Origin: Batillaria attramentaria
Taxonomy: Eukaryota; Mollusca; Gastropoda; Batillariidae
NCBI GenBank assembly: GCA_018292915.2
Contig: JACVVK020000055.1
Span: forward strand, 1,013,501-1,077,500
DNA length: 64,000 nt
Reading direction: 5' to 3'
In this document: one piece after another, positions 20,040 to 30,600 of the stretch
Position numbering within the stretch: position 1 is the first letter of the stretch
How the letters are laid out: each line of letters begins with the position of its first letter
Notes under the pieces: model-generated
The model's database searches: none
What the model was told of the DNA's origin: nothing
The model's input: only the letters and a program-made list of their open reading frames with translations
Made by a program: the position numbers and the translations under genes

Positions 20040-20665
20040 AGCGATTTTGAGATCTAACGTGTGTTCACCAGCACTTTCATCAGGTACGGCTTACGCCAAA
20101 AGTATAAAAGCGACAACCTCCAAAATTCATTTTGTTGAGAGTCCGTATTAATGCTATCTATGTCCAAAAAATGGAGTGGTTTAGGTAAATATTACGCCTT
20201 TAAACGCCAGAAAGCCACTTTTTCTAAAAAGGGAGATAACTCGCAAATCACGTGTGCAATCGTACCTGGATCGGGCCTTCTATTCAACAATCTTGATTCA
20301 TCCAGAAACCCCAAATTTGAAATCGATCGGCTCAGAATTTTCGGAGAAATAGGCATCTGAACTGGGTTCACATGCAATGTCAACTCAGGCTCGGTTTACA
20401 TGAAAACTATAAGAGCGACCATTTTCTAGTAGTGACTCTGTTCAGAGTCCGTATTCAAGCTATCTACTGCCAAAAAATTGAGTGATTTAAATAAATATTA
20501 CGCCTGTAAACGAAAGACAACTAACTTGTCTAAAAGGGGCGATAACTCCCAAATCACTTAAGCAATCATCACACGCTTGAATCGTCTAATGTAACATTTT
20601 GATATATTTGGATACCCCAAATTTGAAGCCATTCGGTTAAGTATTTTCGAAGAAACGGGCCCGGA
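20040..20665 (+). repeat. Two diverged tandem units of about 297 bp
   Basis: GAGTCCGTATT recurs at 20138 and 20436, and each is followed in order by GCTATCTA, CCAAAAAAT, AAATATTACGCC, GATAACTC, CAAATCAC and CCCCAAATTTGAA. Similarity is moderate, so the duplication is old. Confidence 0.75.
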
Positions 20666-20669
20666 CACA

Positions 20670-20700
<31 letters not shown>

Positions 20701-20894
20701 TCCACACAGACGGCACTCACTGAGGAGGAGAAGCGCGTTCGGCGGACCATACATGCCAGCATCGATGACGCACGTTTTCTTACGTCATTGTCAGAGTTAC
20801 ACTTGCATAATCGTCTCTGCGGGAGATCGGCAGTGACGTGCGTTTGTACCACAGATGCTTGCCCATGAACGTGGAAAATTTAGCCCGTCCTATG

Positions 20895-20950
20895 ATGTTG
20901 TTTCCATTACTACAAAGACCGTAGGTCTTTGATTACTATGGAAACAACAT
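20895..20950. repeat. Two-part stem-loop
   Basis: Outer arms ATGTTGTTTCCAT and its exact complement (20895-20907 and 20938-20950). Inner arms CAAAGACC/GGTCTTTG (20913-20920 and 20924-20931). The layout of a very short MITE or a cruciform. Confidence 0.75.
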
Positions 20951-21018
20951 AAAAACAACGTAGGCCTATTGTTCTGGTCACACCGTGACCCGCCATCCTC
21001 TCTCTCTCTCTCTCAGTC

Positions 21019-21096
21019 GGGGCGATCAGTGGTCTAGTGGTGAACGGAGACTTGTCACCAATGCGAGAGGTCATGGGTTCGAGTCCCACTCGGGGC
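21019..21096 (+). mobile_element. tRNA-like SINE head (second type)
   Basis: GGGGCGATCAGTGGTCTAGT continues into a tRNA shape with A box TGGTCTAGTGG, B box GGTTCGAGTCC and paired ends. There is no SINE body; it runs into the 3' microsatellite tail of the L2-like LINE, which apparently inserted here. The sequence differs from the SINE heads at 10407 and 22890, so it has another tRNA parent. A real tRNA gene is less likely because the ends pair imperfectly. Confidence 0.6.
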
Positions 21097-21309
21097 AAAG
21101 AATTTTTAATAATAATAATAATAATAATAATTTTATTTATAAAGCGCATATTCATGTAAGATTACATGCTCTAAGCGCTAACGAAAATTTAACAGACAAT
21201 AAAAACAGTCAAAAAGCAATATACAATAACGAGGAATATCCCAGAATGAAAAACTGACAAAAGATCAACAGTCAGGATAGTGAAAACTCAATGAGATCTT
21301 GTCTGAACC

Positions 21310-21666
21310 TTTTTCATTACAAATATGCTTTGAATAGGTAAGTTTTTAGATGGCTTTTGAATGAACTTTCTGATTTTATTGATCTTAACGATAATGGCAG
21401 CTTGTTCCAAGTTTGGGGACCGAAAATGGAAAAAGAACGTCTACCATAGTTACGCAATTTATATCGAGGTAAAGACAAAAGATTTGAATTTTCAGAACGA
21501 AGACTCCTGGATGGTGCATATGGCACAAGTAAATCATGTATGTAACTGGGTAAGTCATTGCTATGGAAAGCTCTGTGGCAAATGGTTGATACTTTGTATT
21601 CAATTCTTGCTCTTATAGGCAGCCAGTGAAGGCTTCTTAATAAAGGAGTAGATCTTTCCCGTTTTT
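21310..21666 (-). pseudogene. L2-like LINE, reverse transcriptase C-terminus
   Basis: Frame reads APSRSLRSENSNLLSLPRYK, GRRSFSIFGPQTWNKLP and SSFKSHLKTYLFKAYL before the stop, the conserved end of CR1/L2-group polyproteins. Its upstream part (STPLLRSLHWLPIRARIEY in other copies) reaches the R insertion at 21667. At least one frameshift separates the pieces. Confidence 0.85.
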
Positions 21667-21867
21667 AAGTTGTTTATAGAGAAACAACTTTATGAGACGG
21701 GGCAGATTTTGCTACGCGCAGCAGCAAGTTTCAGTGATACAAAACAAGACTGTGACGTTTCTCCACACAATACTTACTTTCACGCACACAGTGACGTAAC
21801 GAAATCTGCGTCATAGACACCTTACGTGCACACTTTGCTGCTGCGTTCTTTTTGGCGGGAATGACGT

Positions 21868-21909
<42 letters not shown>

Positions 21910-22860
21910 ACGGATGTAATGATGGCTCCTAAACCACCTCGTTGGAGGCCTTTTTACTTTGAGATAAAATGGGAATTCACCTTCTCCAGACCTACTTTTC
22001 ACGATTTTTAGCCTACTGCATTTTCAAAAGAGTTATCGCCGATTTTTAAAAATCGGTCATGTTACGAATTTTTTCGAAAAAAATGTCCAAATGGCTTCAT
22101 TTTCTGAAATTTGGAAGATCATCCAATTATACTGCCTGTTTTCGTAGCACAGCTATGTAGCTCTGACAGGTTTTGTGTAAGAAAAATATTTCCGAGGTAG
22201 GGGTGGTTTGCATATAAAGCCAAATATCTATGAAAAGACTCCTTCAAATTACTCATCATTCCGGTATTTTTGTCACTTGTGCCAACTGCACATATGACAT
22301 GAACTGCTGCACTATTATAGCTTTAGTATTAAGAATAGCAGAGCTTTTAGATAAACACATTTTTCACGTTTCTGCGAGAAGCGCAGGGTCAAAAAAGTTC
22401 CAATTTTGCAATTTCGTAAGTACAAACCAAGGCACTTAAGTCCACGTTTCATCAGCTCTCTAGATCTTCCAGATTTTATGTCAAAATTAATTCAGTCACG
22501 GAAGTCACAAAAGCAACAAGGAAATCACAAGATATGTAGAAGTATCATCTGTCAGACGAGCAGCGTGGGGCTGACGTCAAATGTTTGGTTCGCAGACAAA
22601 ATCTGCAAGTATCGCCACTGCTTCCGACATTTCATCAGCCCTCTAGATCTTCCAGATTTCATGTGAAAAATAATTCAGTCGGAGAAGTCACAAAGCCAAC
22701 AGGGAAATCACAAGACATGAACAAGCATCCTCAGACGATCTCAGTGCTAGAGGCTGACGTCGAAAGTTTACTTCACGGAATTGACGTCATCTCTCTCTCT
22801 CTCTCTCTGTATGACGACCTGCCTGGGCTGACGTCAAATGTTTAGATCACGGAACTGACG

Positions 22861-22891
<31 letters not shown>

Positions 22892-23270
22892 GGAGCCAGG
22901 GTGGCCGAATGGTAGAGCGTTGGACTTTCAATGCTTGGGCCGAGAGTTCGAATCCCGGCCGCTGGGGCCAAATATTTGTGCTGGCCTTTTTCTCGTTGCC
23001 CCGTCTTTGATATCACCCTTATGTGGGGGAAAAGGACGTTAAACTCCTAAACACTCACCCACCCTCTCTCTCTGCCTCTCTCTCTCTCTCCCTCCCTTCT
23101 TCCCCCACCCGGCCCCACCCCCAGTCACGTGGCTAATCGGTCGAGGTCGTAGAGGATCTAGTGTCATTGGTAGAACTTGGAGAGGGAAGAACCGGCAACA
23201 ATAACTACAAAGACAAAATAAAATGAAGTTTGGAGAAACAACTTTGTAGGACGGGGCCGTTCCTCCTTGT
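21667..23270. mobile_element. Unclassified element R, copy 2
   Basis: Inserted in the L2-like LINE. The uninterrupted site in other copies reads CCCGTTTTCTTTTTTTCAAG (near 40369 and 49454), whereas here CCCGTTTTT is followed by AAGTTGTTTATAGAG and the LINE resumes after CTCCTTGT at 23270. No clear target duplication is visible beyond T residues. Same layout as copy 1: opening palindrome (one arm shortened by CTCT), a GT tract, duplicated GATCTTCCAG blocks, TGACGTCA-like words, a SINE and the closing GAGAAACAACTTTGTAGGAC motif. The 5' and 3' ends are therefore well defined, the class is not. Confidence 0.85.
22890..23053 (+). mobile_element. tRNA-derived SINE, copy 2
   Basis: Near-identical to 10407-10567: GGGGAGCCAGGGTGGCCGAA head, B box AGTTCGAATCC and the TATCACCC...GGACGTTAA tail. 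It follows a 30-base CT run and precedes another CT-rich run, as in copy 1. Confidence 0.82.
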
Positions 23271-24451
23271 CTTTTTTTCAAGAATAGTCTTGCAGCACAA
23301 TTTTGAATTCGCTGGAGTCGGCGAATTTTGTCATCAGGTAAACCAGCCAAGAGAGAGTTGCAATAATCTAATCTAGAAAGAATGAATGAAGTTGCAAGTT
23401 TATTTGCTGCATCTATGGTTAATAAAGGACGTATTTTGCTTAGTTTCCGAATTTGGATGTAGAGAAGTTTACATAGATGATTGATCTGTGCATCCATTGT
23501 GAGACACTCATCCAGGAATACCCCTAGTCTAGATCCTTCACTGTCTTAGAAAATGGTACACTAATATTAAAGATGTTGAGTGATTGTGTAGATGTTTTCT
23601 TAAGGTTCTGGCTGGTGCCAGTGGCTATGACCTCTGTCTTCTCTTCATTCATTTTTAATTTATTCTGACTGAACCATTCTTCCACAGCTTCAATTGAAGA
23701 GGACACTTCAGTAATAAGGTTAGGTAAATTAGTAGGAGTAGAAGATTTATGCAGCTGCGAGTCATCAGCAAAAAAGTGGTATGAGATATTTGTGAGTGTA
23801 AAAACAGAACTGAGGGGTTTCATATATAATGTGAAGAGAATAGGACCAAGGACCGAGCCTTGGGGAACTCCATAGCGCACAGGCAGAGATGTAGAATTAA
23901 TGCCATTTACTGAGACGGTTTGTGTACGATTTCCCAAATACGAAGCGAACCAGGAAAGTACCTTGCCAGACAAGCCAAATGAGGTGGAGAGTCTTTGAAG
24001 TAAGATAGTGTGATCAACAGTATCAAAAGCAGCTGATAGATCAAGTAGAGATAAGATGGATACCTGACCATTATCAGAGGCATTCAAAAGATCATTTACT
24101 ACACGTAACAGAGCTGTTTCTGTACTGTGACCTTTCAAGTAAGCTGACTGGTTTGGTTCTAGAAGTTTATATTCAATTAAATGATTTAATAGTTGCGATA
24201 GGACAATGCGTTCTAGAACCTTCGATACAAAAGGAAGATTAGAAAGCGGCCGATAACTCTTTAGATCCTCATGTTCAGATGTAGATTTTTTAAGTGTGGG
24301 TCTTATAAGAGAATGTTTGAAGTACTGAGGAACAAGACCAGAAGACAGGGAAGTATTTATTATGTATGTCACTAGGGGAAGTAGTTCATCAAGGCAGTCG
24401 AAGAGAAGTGTTGTAGGGATTGGATCAAGTTCACAGGATTTTTTCGGCATC
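23271..24451 (-). pseudogene. L2-like LINE, reverse transcriptase core
   Basis: A long open frame holds the polymerase palm: YRPLSNLPFVSKVLERIV, NQSAYLKGHSTETALL, LLDLSAAFDTVDHTILL, RYGVPQGSVLGPILFTLY and YHFFADDSQLH with the catalytic Asp pair, then KLKMNEEKTEV. A frame change near 23524 leads on to TMDAQINHLCKLLYIQIRKL and PDDKIRRLQRIQNCAARL, cut by R at 23270. The apparent N-terminal residues upstream of 24451 belong to the inserted piggyBac end, not to the LINE. Confidence 0.9.
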
Positions 24452-24639
24452 TTAACTTTCACCGGGCTGGACTTTTGACTACACACAAACGCCGATGTGG
24501 GTCGTTTAGGACCCATACTTTTGAAAGAAGGATTTTGGTGATTATTCCTATTCCGGCTATGTGGGTCGTTTAGGACCCATACTTTTCAAAGAGGGATTTT
24601 AATAATTATTCTTATCCTTATTATTATTCTTACAGCTCT

Positions 24640-25162
24640 CTGGGCAGATACACGTTCTCAACTAGGCGCTCTAAGTGTGCGAGCATGAGTTGCTTGCTCA
24701 GCTGCCTTATGAACCCACCACAGGAATCCTTGGAGGAAATTTTATGCGGAACACGCAACGGGCAGCTATTGTTGCCAGGTCAAGCACATTGGCAAACATG
24801 GCCATTGGCCATCTCTTTCTTTTTCTCTTCATTGTGTAGGTGTGGGCCAGCTTGTCCATGGCATCCACAGAGCCTTTCGTTTCATTGTAGAACAGAACCA
24901 TTTCTGGTTTCCGTTTACGCGTACTTGCATCGATGACGCCCTCATCATGCATAGTGCTCAGCGCAAAAGTGTTCTTGTTTCGTTTGCTTTGGTAGCTGAC
25001 CATAGTGGTTGACTGGCGGTATGCAAACTGGCTGTCATGGAGACCCTGGCTTTTGTTCGATCTGAAAGGCACAGGCAGAAACCTTTTGTTGGTTCTCACT
25101 GTGCCTACCATTGTAAGACCATTTTTGAGAAGAGTTTCTGCAAGGACAAGGTCCGTGAAATA
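24640..25162 (-). pseudogene. piggyBac-like transposase, C-terminal half
   Basis: Frame reads FTDLVLAETLLKNGLTMVGT then VRTNKRFLPVPF, ALSTMHDEG, KPEMVLFYNETKGSVDAMDK and RWPMAMFANVLDLATIAARC: the DDE_Tnp_1_7 core, including the VDxMD catalytic aspartate. A frameshift near 24706 precedes a tail reading RQLSKQLMLAHLERLVENV. It continues the fragment at 28421-28600: removing the Tc1-like insert restores DNYFTDLV. Confidence 0.9.
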
Positions 25163-25225
25163 TACTACTCCACATTTGCTTTGCATCACCATTCGTTTTG
25201 GGATTGATAAAAGCCCACTGCCAGA

Positions 25226-26940
25226 TTTAAGACATAAGACATAAGACATTTATTAAATTTCCAAAAGAGGAACATTGTTTTGTGGTCTCTCATAAAAACA
25301 TAAAACATGCCAAACACTCACTCATACGGCCATGCACACTCATTCCACCTATTTACATGTTCGTACACTCGTACCTAAAAATCTATCACAATGTTGCAGT
25401 ACTATGAATAAATTACAACACTACACCCACATCATTTCACATCAGCAGCACAACAGCAGAGGTGCACATAACTCTATCACAGTCAACGCCAGCTGACACC
25501 CAGCAAGAAACAACACGTCTAATTAGAATTTAAGAAATATCACATCAGCATCAACAAGCCTACCACGCAACCCTACATCTGCTTATTCATTAGCCTAATA
25601 GACATTGGTACAAAGCTATTCATTGTTTTGAGTTTCTTGGCAGTAAAGGCTCTAAGCCGTCGGCCTGATGGTAATTTCTGATAATACTGAGATAAAATGT
25701 GGCCAGAATCATTCATAATACTAAAACCTTTTCTCACCATTCTTTTCTCATACAACACACTCAGACTTGCTTGCCTTTCACCCACAACCTTGCTGCCTCT
25801 ATTGACAATGCAGTTCAGCTTACTTTTGTTTTTTACAGTCAGAGTGCCAAACCAGCACAGAAAAGAGAAAGTCAGAACAGATTCAATAAAACTGCGATAA
25901 AAGATCTGCAGAGTTTCAGAGCTAACTTGAAAAGAGCGTAGTCTGTACATACAAAACAGTCGTTGGTTACATTTCTTAACAATAGCTGTAGTGTTTGACT
26001 CAAAATTCAATTTATCATCAATGATGGTTCCCAGGTATTTATATTCACTCACACGCTCCACAGTCTCGCTTCCAATCACCAAGCCATTCACACTCACATC
26101 CTCCCTTCCAGAGCAAATCACCATTTCTTTTGTTTTCTTCACATTCAGTTCCAGATAATTATTCCTGCACCAGATACATAGTTTAGACACCTGCTGTTCA
26201 AAGTGAGTGTCTGACTGTGAAAAGTCTGTCAGTGCTGAATCATCTGAGTATTTGTATAGTTTACTAAGAGGGCTACTGCTCCGGAAATCATCCGTATAGA
26301 TTGTGAAAAGAACCGGCGAGAGGACCGTTCCCTGAGGGGCCCCGGTGTGTGTAGTTTTGGAACTAGAAGTAGAATTTTGGAATTTCACAAGCTGTGTTCT
26401 GTTAACCAGAAAATCGATAAGCCAGAGAAGAAGATTTGGTCTAACCTGCATGTCAACCAGTTTTTTTTGCCATCAGGAATGGCTGTATTGTATTAAAGGC
26501 CGATGAAAAATCAATGTATAATATTCTCACATGAGATCTGGGTTGCTCTAGGTGAGTGTATGTGTCATGTAAAAGTGTCATGGTGGTATCTTCAACCCCT
26601 CTATTTCTCTTGTATGCAAACTGAAGGGGGTCAAGTTTGTGCTGAGTTTGATTCAGCAGGCGCTGGAGCATAATCTTCTCAAAACATTTCATGATAATGG
26701 GAGTAAGCGCCACTGGTCGATAATCATTTAATTCAGCTGGATTAGATTTTTTGGGGACAGGACAGATTATTGATTGTTTCCACAGTGTTGGAATTTTGTT
26801 GAGCTTGACAGACATATTAAATATTCTGGCAAAGACAGGTGCCAGCTGGCTACAGCACTCTCGCAAAACCCTTCCACCAATACCGTCAGGTCCTGAGGCT
26901 TTCCTTACATTAATTTTTTAGATTTGCAACTGTTGTTGCT
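25226..26940 (-). mobile_element. Rex1-like LINE, 5'-truncated
   Basis: Reverse transcriptase on the minus strand, with the 3' end at the left edge marked by repeated AAGACAT units (25228-25250), a microsatellite-like tail. Motifs: ASGPDGIGGRVLREC near 26900, NDYRPVALTPIIMKCFE, LYIDFSSAFNTIQ, HTGAPQGTVLSPVLFTIYTD and YKYSDDSALTDF. Two frames (26866-26453 and 26451-25573) are separated by a shift in a run of eight T. The 5' part, including any endonuclease, is absent. The TGAPQGTVLSP..FTIYT signature is why I place it near Rex1/Babar; CR1-related groups are the alternative. Confidence 0.85.
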
Positions 26941-27121
26941 TTTTACGGGTACGGGTATGATTATTGATTGTAATGACATTGCCAACTTCGTGAATTGTGT
27001 GCACGCCATGCATCATAGTGCAATTGACCACCATAACACTCGTGAATAGTGCTTATGGCAAAATCTGGTTTAGTGATGGGAAAAAGATTAGTGTCATTTT
27101 GGTCTTGCTTGCTGCTACACC

Positions 27122-28147
27122 ATGCCTCGACAACTGCTCCAGAGACGTTTGACTGACACTGAGATGGCCAGAGGTGTCGGGATGCTGGAGGCTGGGTCTT
27201 CTCAGCCAGCGTCAGGTGGCTCAAGCCCTCAATGTCACGCAAAGGTCATCTCACGACTATGGAATCGCTACCAGACTACAGGGACTGTCTCACGAAGACA
27301 TTCTGGTGGCAGAACTCGGATCACAACTCAGCGCGAAGACGGATTCCTCATCATGCAGGCTCACCGACACCCCTTCTGGAACGCGACTCAGCTCCAAAAT
27401 GACCTCCGCCATGCAACTGGGAGTCGGATTTCCACTGAAACTTTGAGGAGGAGACTTCATGAGGCTGGCCTGAGCTCCAGAGCCCCCACAATCCGCGTTC
27501 CTTTGACTCAGCAGCACAGGAGAGGAAGACTTTCCTGAGCACAGCAGCACGCAAGGTGGACCGTCGCGGAATGGACGCCCGTCTTGTTCACGGACGAGTC
27601 AAGGTTTTGCCTGGACATGACAGATCGTCGCCAGAGAGTGTGGAGACGTAGAAATCAACGATTCCACAATGCCTTTGTGGCCCAGCACGACCGGTATGGC
27701 GGCGGTTCCCTGATGGTCTGGGGTGGCATCAGTGTTTAGGGCAAGACCGACCTCCACGTGTTCTGGAACGGCACGTTGACGGCAATACGGTACCGGGATG
27801 AGATTTTGGACCCTGTCGTGAGACCCTACGCTGGCGCCAATGGTCTCATGTACGACAACGCCCGCCCGCACAGAGCACGCATTGTGGACCAGTACCTTGA
27901 AGAGGAATCCATGGAGCGCATGGAGTGGCCAGCCAGGTCCCCGGATCTTAATCCAGTTGAACACGTTTGGGGCATGATCGGACGGTACGTGCACGTGTCA
28001 ACCCACCACGCACGCTGGCGCAGCTTGGACATGCCCTTCAGCAGGAGTGGGACCAGATCCCCCCAACAGACGATCCGGAACCTCATCTGTTCCATGAGGC
28101 GGCGCTGTCAGGCAGTCATTCCGGCTCGAGGAGGTCACACGCGATGC
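27122..28147 (+). pseudogene. Tc1-like transposase, DD34E, disabled
   Basis: ATG at 27122 begins MPRQLLQRRLTDTEMARGVG. A paired HTH follows, partly in a shifted frame (RQVAQALNVTQ, then VISRLWNRYQTTGTVSRRH). The catalytic part reads WTPVLFTDESRFCLD, GGSLMVWGGISV, LMYDNARPHRARIV and RSPDLNPVEHVWG, giving Asp, Asp and, 34 residues later, Glu. Breaks: two compensating frameshifts near 27200-27245, an in-frame TGA at 27536-27538 (probably a former Trp), an in-frame TAG at about 27738, and a shifted patch near 28040. The copy cannot encode an active enzyme. Confidence 0.92.
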
Positions 28148-28420
28148 TGACATTCCATTTCAGCTATTTCAGCAACACCTTGTTCGCTTTTGAATGACAC
28201 CACCTTTTTCTGCCCATATGCTGAATATCCCTGATTATGAGGGTAGGCTGGGACGTCTGTCTTTTCAACTGTTTTCTGAATGAAATTTTCGGTTATGATT
28301 GTTCTGTTTTCTTGCCTTATGCCCGAGGATTGCAATGTATTTACCTTAATGAAATAAAAGCAAATTGTCTATTCAACAGTCTTTGTCTTTGTAGTGATGC
28401 AAAGCAAATGTGGAGTAGTA

Positions 28421-28600
28421 TAGTTGTCACAAGTGACATTGCGACCTGTTTTGAAGAAGGGTGTAGCTAACTGGAGAGCCATGTTGCGGCCAATGTTCAC
28501 TTGCCTGCCTTGGCCCAAAGGCCTACCCAGATAAGGAATCCCCAAAAGAGGGTAATTGTATATTGAATTGTAATTGAATATTTGCTGGTACGCTTCCAAG
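28421..28600 (-). pseudogene. piggyBac-like transposase, central fragment
   Basis: Reads GRQVNIGRNMALQLATPFF then KTGRNVTCDN, the strand carrying the second catalytic aspartate (DN), cut by the Tc1-like terminal repeat immediately afterwards. The N-terminal third and the first catalytic aspartate are not visible in 28600-29034, so this copy was probably deleted at its 5' side before or after the Tc1 hit. Confidence 0.8.
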
Positions 28601-29038
28601 AACGATGCTCAGTGGCTGAATTCTTAGAATTAGCTGGCACGATTCCAAGAACAATGCTTCCAAGATTTCAGATTTTTCTCAGAACCGTATATAAACATCT
28701 GCATCCGGTTTTGCCCAGATAAGATAATGAAAGTTCATTTTCCAGTCATATTGCTTTTGTTTCTGGTGATACTTCTTGATTTCTTGGAAAAAGGAGAATT
28801 GGAAAGTTCCTCACTTTCAAGGAACTATACCGAAACAGACTGGATTATGAGAGAAAACTCAATTTCCTTCGCAAGGAAAACACACACAAAAACAAATAGT
28901 ACCAGATTTTAGGAAAATGTGATCTTTTATGAGTTTGAGGAATAAGTTTGACTGAAAAATTCCCAATAGTTCAGGAGATAATTAGAGTTAAACACCCTTC
29001 TGGGTCCTAAATGACCCACATAGCCCGGTGAAGGTTAA

Positions 29039-30545
29039 GAATGGTTTCTTTAACTTGGTCAGCAGAAACAGGTTTAAAGGCAGCCAACTGAGCTCCTGAG
29101 AAAACAGGATTAGAAGTTTGCCGTGAGGTAGAGTTCAAATTACTTCTTATGGTCTCGATCAGTAAAATCGTGGCCTAATATTAAATCCATAGGAATTTTA
29201 GATGGAAAAATAACATCATTTGTCTTTCCCAATAGTTGGCCAGTTAGTCGAAACAGCTCTTTGGTAGACACAGCATTTGCTATGCGATTGCAGATGAAGT
29301 TTCTTTTGGTTTTACAGATCAGAGTGGTTACTAGGTTGCGATGATGAGCGTATATTTGCCGATGTAAAGATAAACCAGATTTGCGCCACCGTCATTCTGC
29401 ACATCGCCGCTTTTGTTTGGCCTTTTTAATGTCATCTGTCATCCACGGAGCTGATGGACGTTCGTTAATTACTCTTGTATTTTTTATTTATTTTCAGGTG
29501 CATGTTGGTCTAATAATTTTCGGAGTTTTTTGTCGTACGTGTCAGCTAAAGTTTGAGGGTTAGTACTGACAGTAGTAGATACAATGTTCAATATATCTGA
29601 TTTGAACTTGTCGATGTGCAAGGCTCTTAAGTTGCAAGAGATTATTGTTTTAGTTAGCTTGGAAAACAGACGTTTAGAGAAATAACAAAGTGATCTGAAA
29701 TTAGTTTGTCAGATATATCTAGAGTAAGTACATCGCTTGTCCTGTCCAGTCCAGAGTGTGGCCTAAACGATGGGTTGATGCATTAACAAGTTGGTCTTGA
29801 CTATGACTGTGGAGTAGATTTTTAAGGTATTTACTTGTGCATCAGTAGTGGAATCATATGAAAGTTAAAGTCACCAACAATGTATAGACAATCACAGGAA
29901 ATATAGGATTCAAGTAAGTCTGAGAATTCGTCAATAAACATGCTGTTGGTTACATTGTTCTTCTTACTAGGGGGGGGGGGGGGGGGATATAAGCAGATAA
30001 ATACCATGCATCTATTTTGATGAACTAGGTGCATTTCACAGACTTCCATTGTTAGAAAGGTTTTGGTGATGGATGTTGTCGACACATGATTGGCGATAGA
30101 CTTTTTTAGTACAATGGCAGTCCCACCACCAGGACCAGTGGGGCGGGGAAAGGATATTGTGGTGTAACCCGCAGGCGTCAGTGAAGTTATGTCACTCTCA
30201 TCACCTAATGGGCGGAGCCAGGTCTCTGTGAGAAATGCAATATCATAATTTTCTTCACTGATAAGATCAGCTAAATCGATGGTTTTGTTTCTGTATGACT
30301 GAGTGTTAAGATGCAGTATTTTAAAAGGAACTTTTGTTTAATTTGTTAGGACCGTTAGCATTGTTAGCATAGTTTATATGTTTAGCACTCTTTCCTGGAT
30401 TGACCTTATTTGAAGTCCTAACGATGTTTTGAAACAGTTGTACATCTGAGCAAGATCTGCTATTGTTAATGATAGCTGGATACTGTAACTGTCGAACTGA
30501 CCAAGCATGATATAAAGGTGGGGGAGAATAAACATGTCTACTCAC
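29039..30545 (-). pseudogene. L2-like LINE, AP-type endonuclease region
   Basis: Minus-strand pieces in several frames: LHLNTQSYRNKTIDLADLIS and YDIAFLTETWLRP near 30300-30200, AGYTTISFPRPTGPGGGTAI near 30150, LTMEVCEMHLVHQNRCMVF near 30040, and CLYIVGDFNFH near 29890. This is the order of the apurinic-type endonuclease that nicks target DNA. A 16-base poly-G run (plus strand, 29971-29986) and other shifts break it. Confidence 0.82.
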
Positions 30546-30600
30546 CGTCAGTTTTATCGTGTTAGTGAATTTGACAATGATTTATCGCTACTCGAGTAAT

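Larger units (their letters stand above)
25163..28420. mobile_element. Tc1-like transposon
   Basis: Perfect 27-bp terminal inverted repeats at 25163-25189 and 28394-28420 (start TACTACTCCACATTTG), flanked by TA at 25161-25162 and 28421-28422. Excising the element with one TA restores the piggyBac reading frame. The transposase is on the plus strand. A Rex1-like LINE is inserted near the left end, so only about 36 bp of Tc1 DNA separates the left repeat from it. Confidence 0.93.
24456..29034. mobile_element. piggyBac-like transposon with TTAA duplication
   Basis: Flanked by TTAA at 24452-24455 and 29035-29038. The second L2-like copy has a single TTAA at the matching place (52337-52340), proving the insertion. 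Ends are CTTTCACCGGGCT on the left and the complement of CCTTCACCGGGCT on the right (12 of 13 matching). A subterminal palindromic word, GTGGGTCGTTTAGGACCCA, occurs at about 24496 and 24560, and with one change near the right end. The transposase lies on the minus strand and is interrupted by the Tc1-like element. TTAA duplication is diagnostic for the piggyBac superfamily. Confidence 0.93.
21100..30545 (-). mobile_element. L2/CR1-like LINE, host of nested insertions
   Basis: One non-LTR element of about 3.3 kb, read right to left: endonuclease at 30545-29039, reverse transcriptase at 24451-23271 and 21666-21310, then a 3' UTR ending in an ATT-unit microsatellite at about 21105-21130. Two foreign blocks interrupt it (21667-23270 and 24456-29034). 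Paralogous copies in this window (40239, 49321 and 50866-52372) read through both sites without the inserts. Motifs include FLTETW, GDFNFH, YGVPQGSVLGPILFTLY and FFADDSQLH. The clade call rests on the terminal LKT.LF block and on the short repeat tail. Confidence 0.88.

Noticed and set aside
21019..21096. Functional tRNA gene
   Set aside because: A and B boxes are good, but the acceptor ends pair imperfectly, it lies among transposons and resembles a SINE head.
28727..28912. 61-residue plus-strand frame with a signal-peptide-like start
   Set aside because: Lies in the non-coding right end of the piggyBac element, no conservation evidence, and hydrophobicity follows from T-rich DNA.
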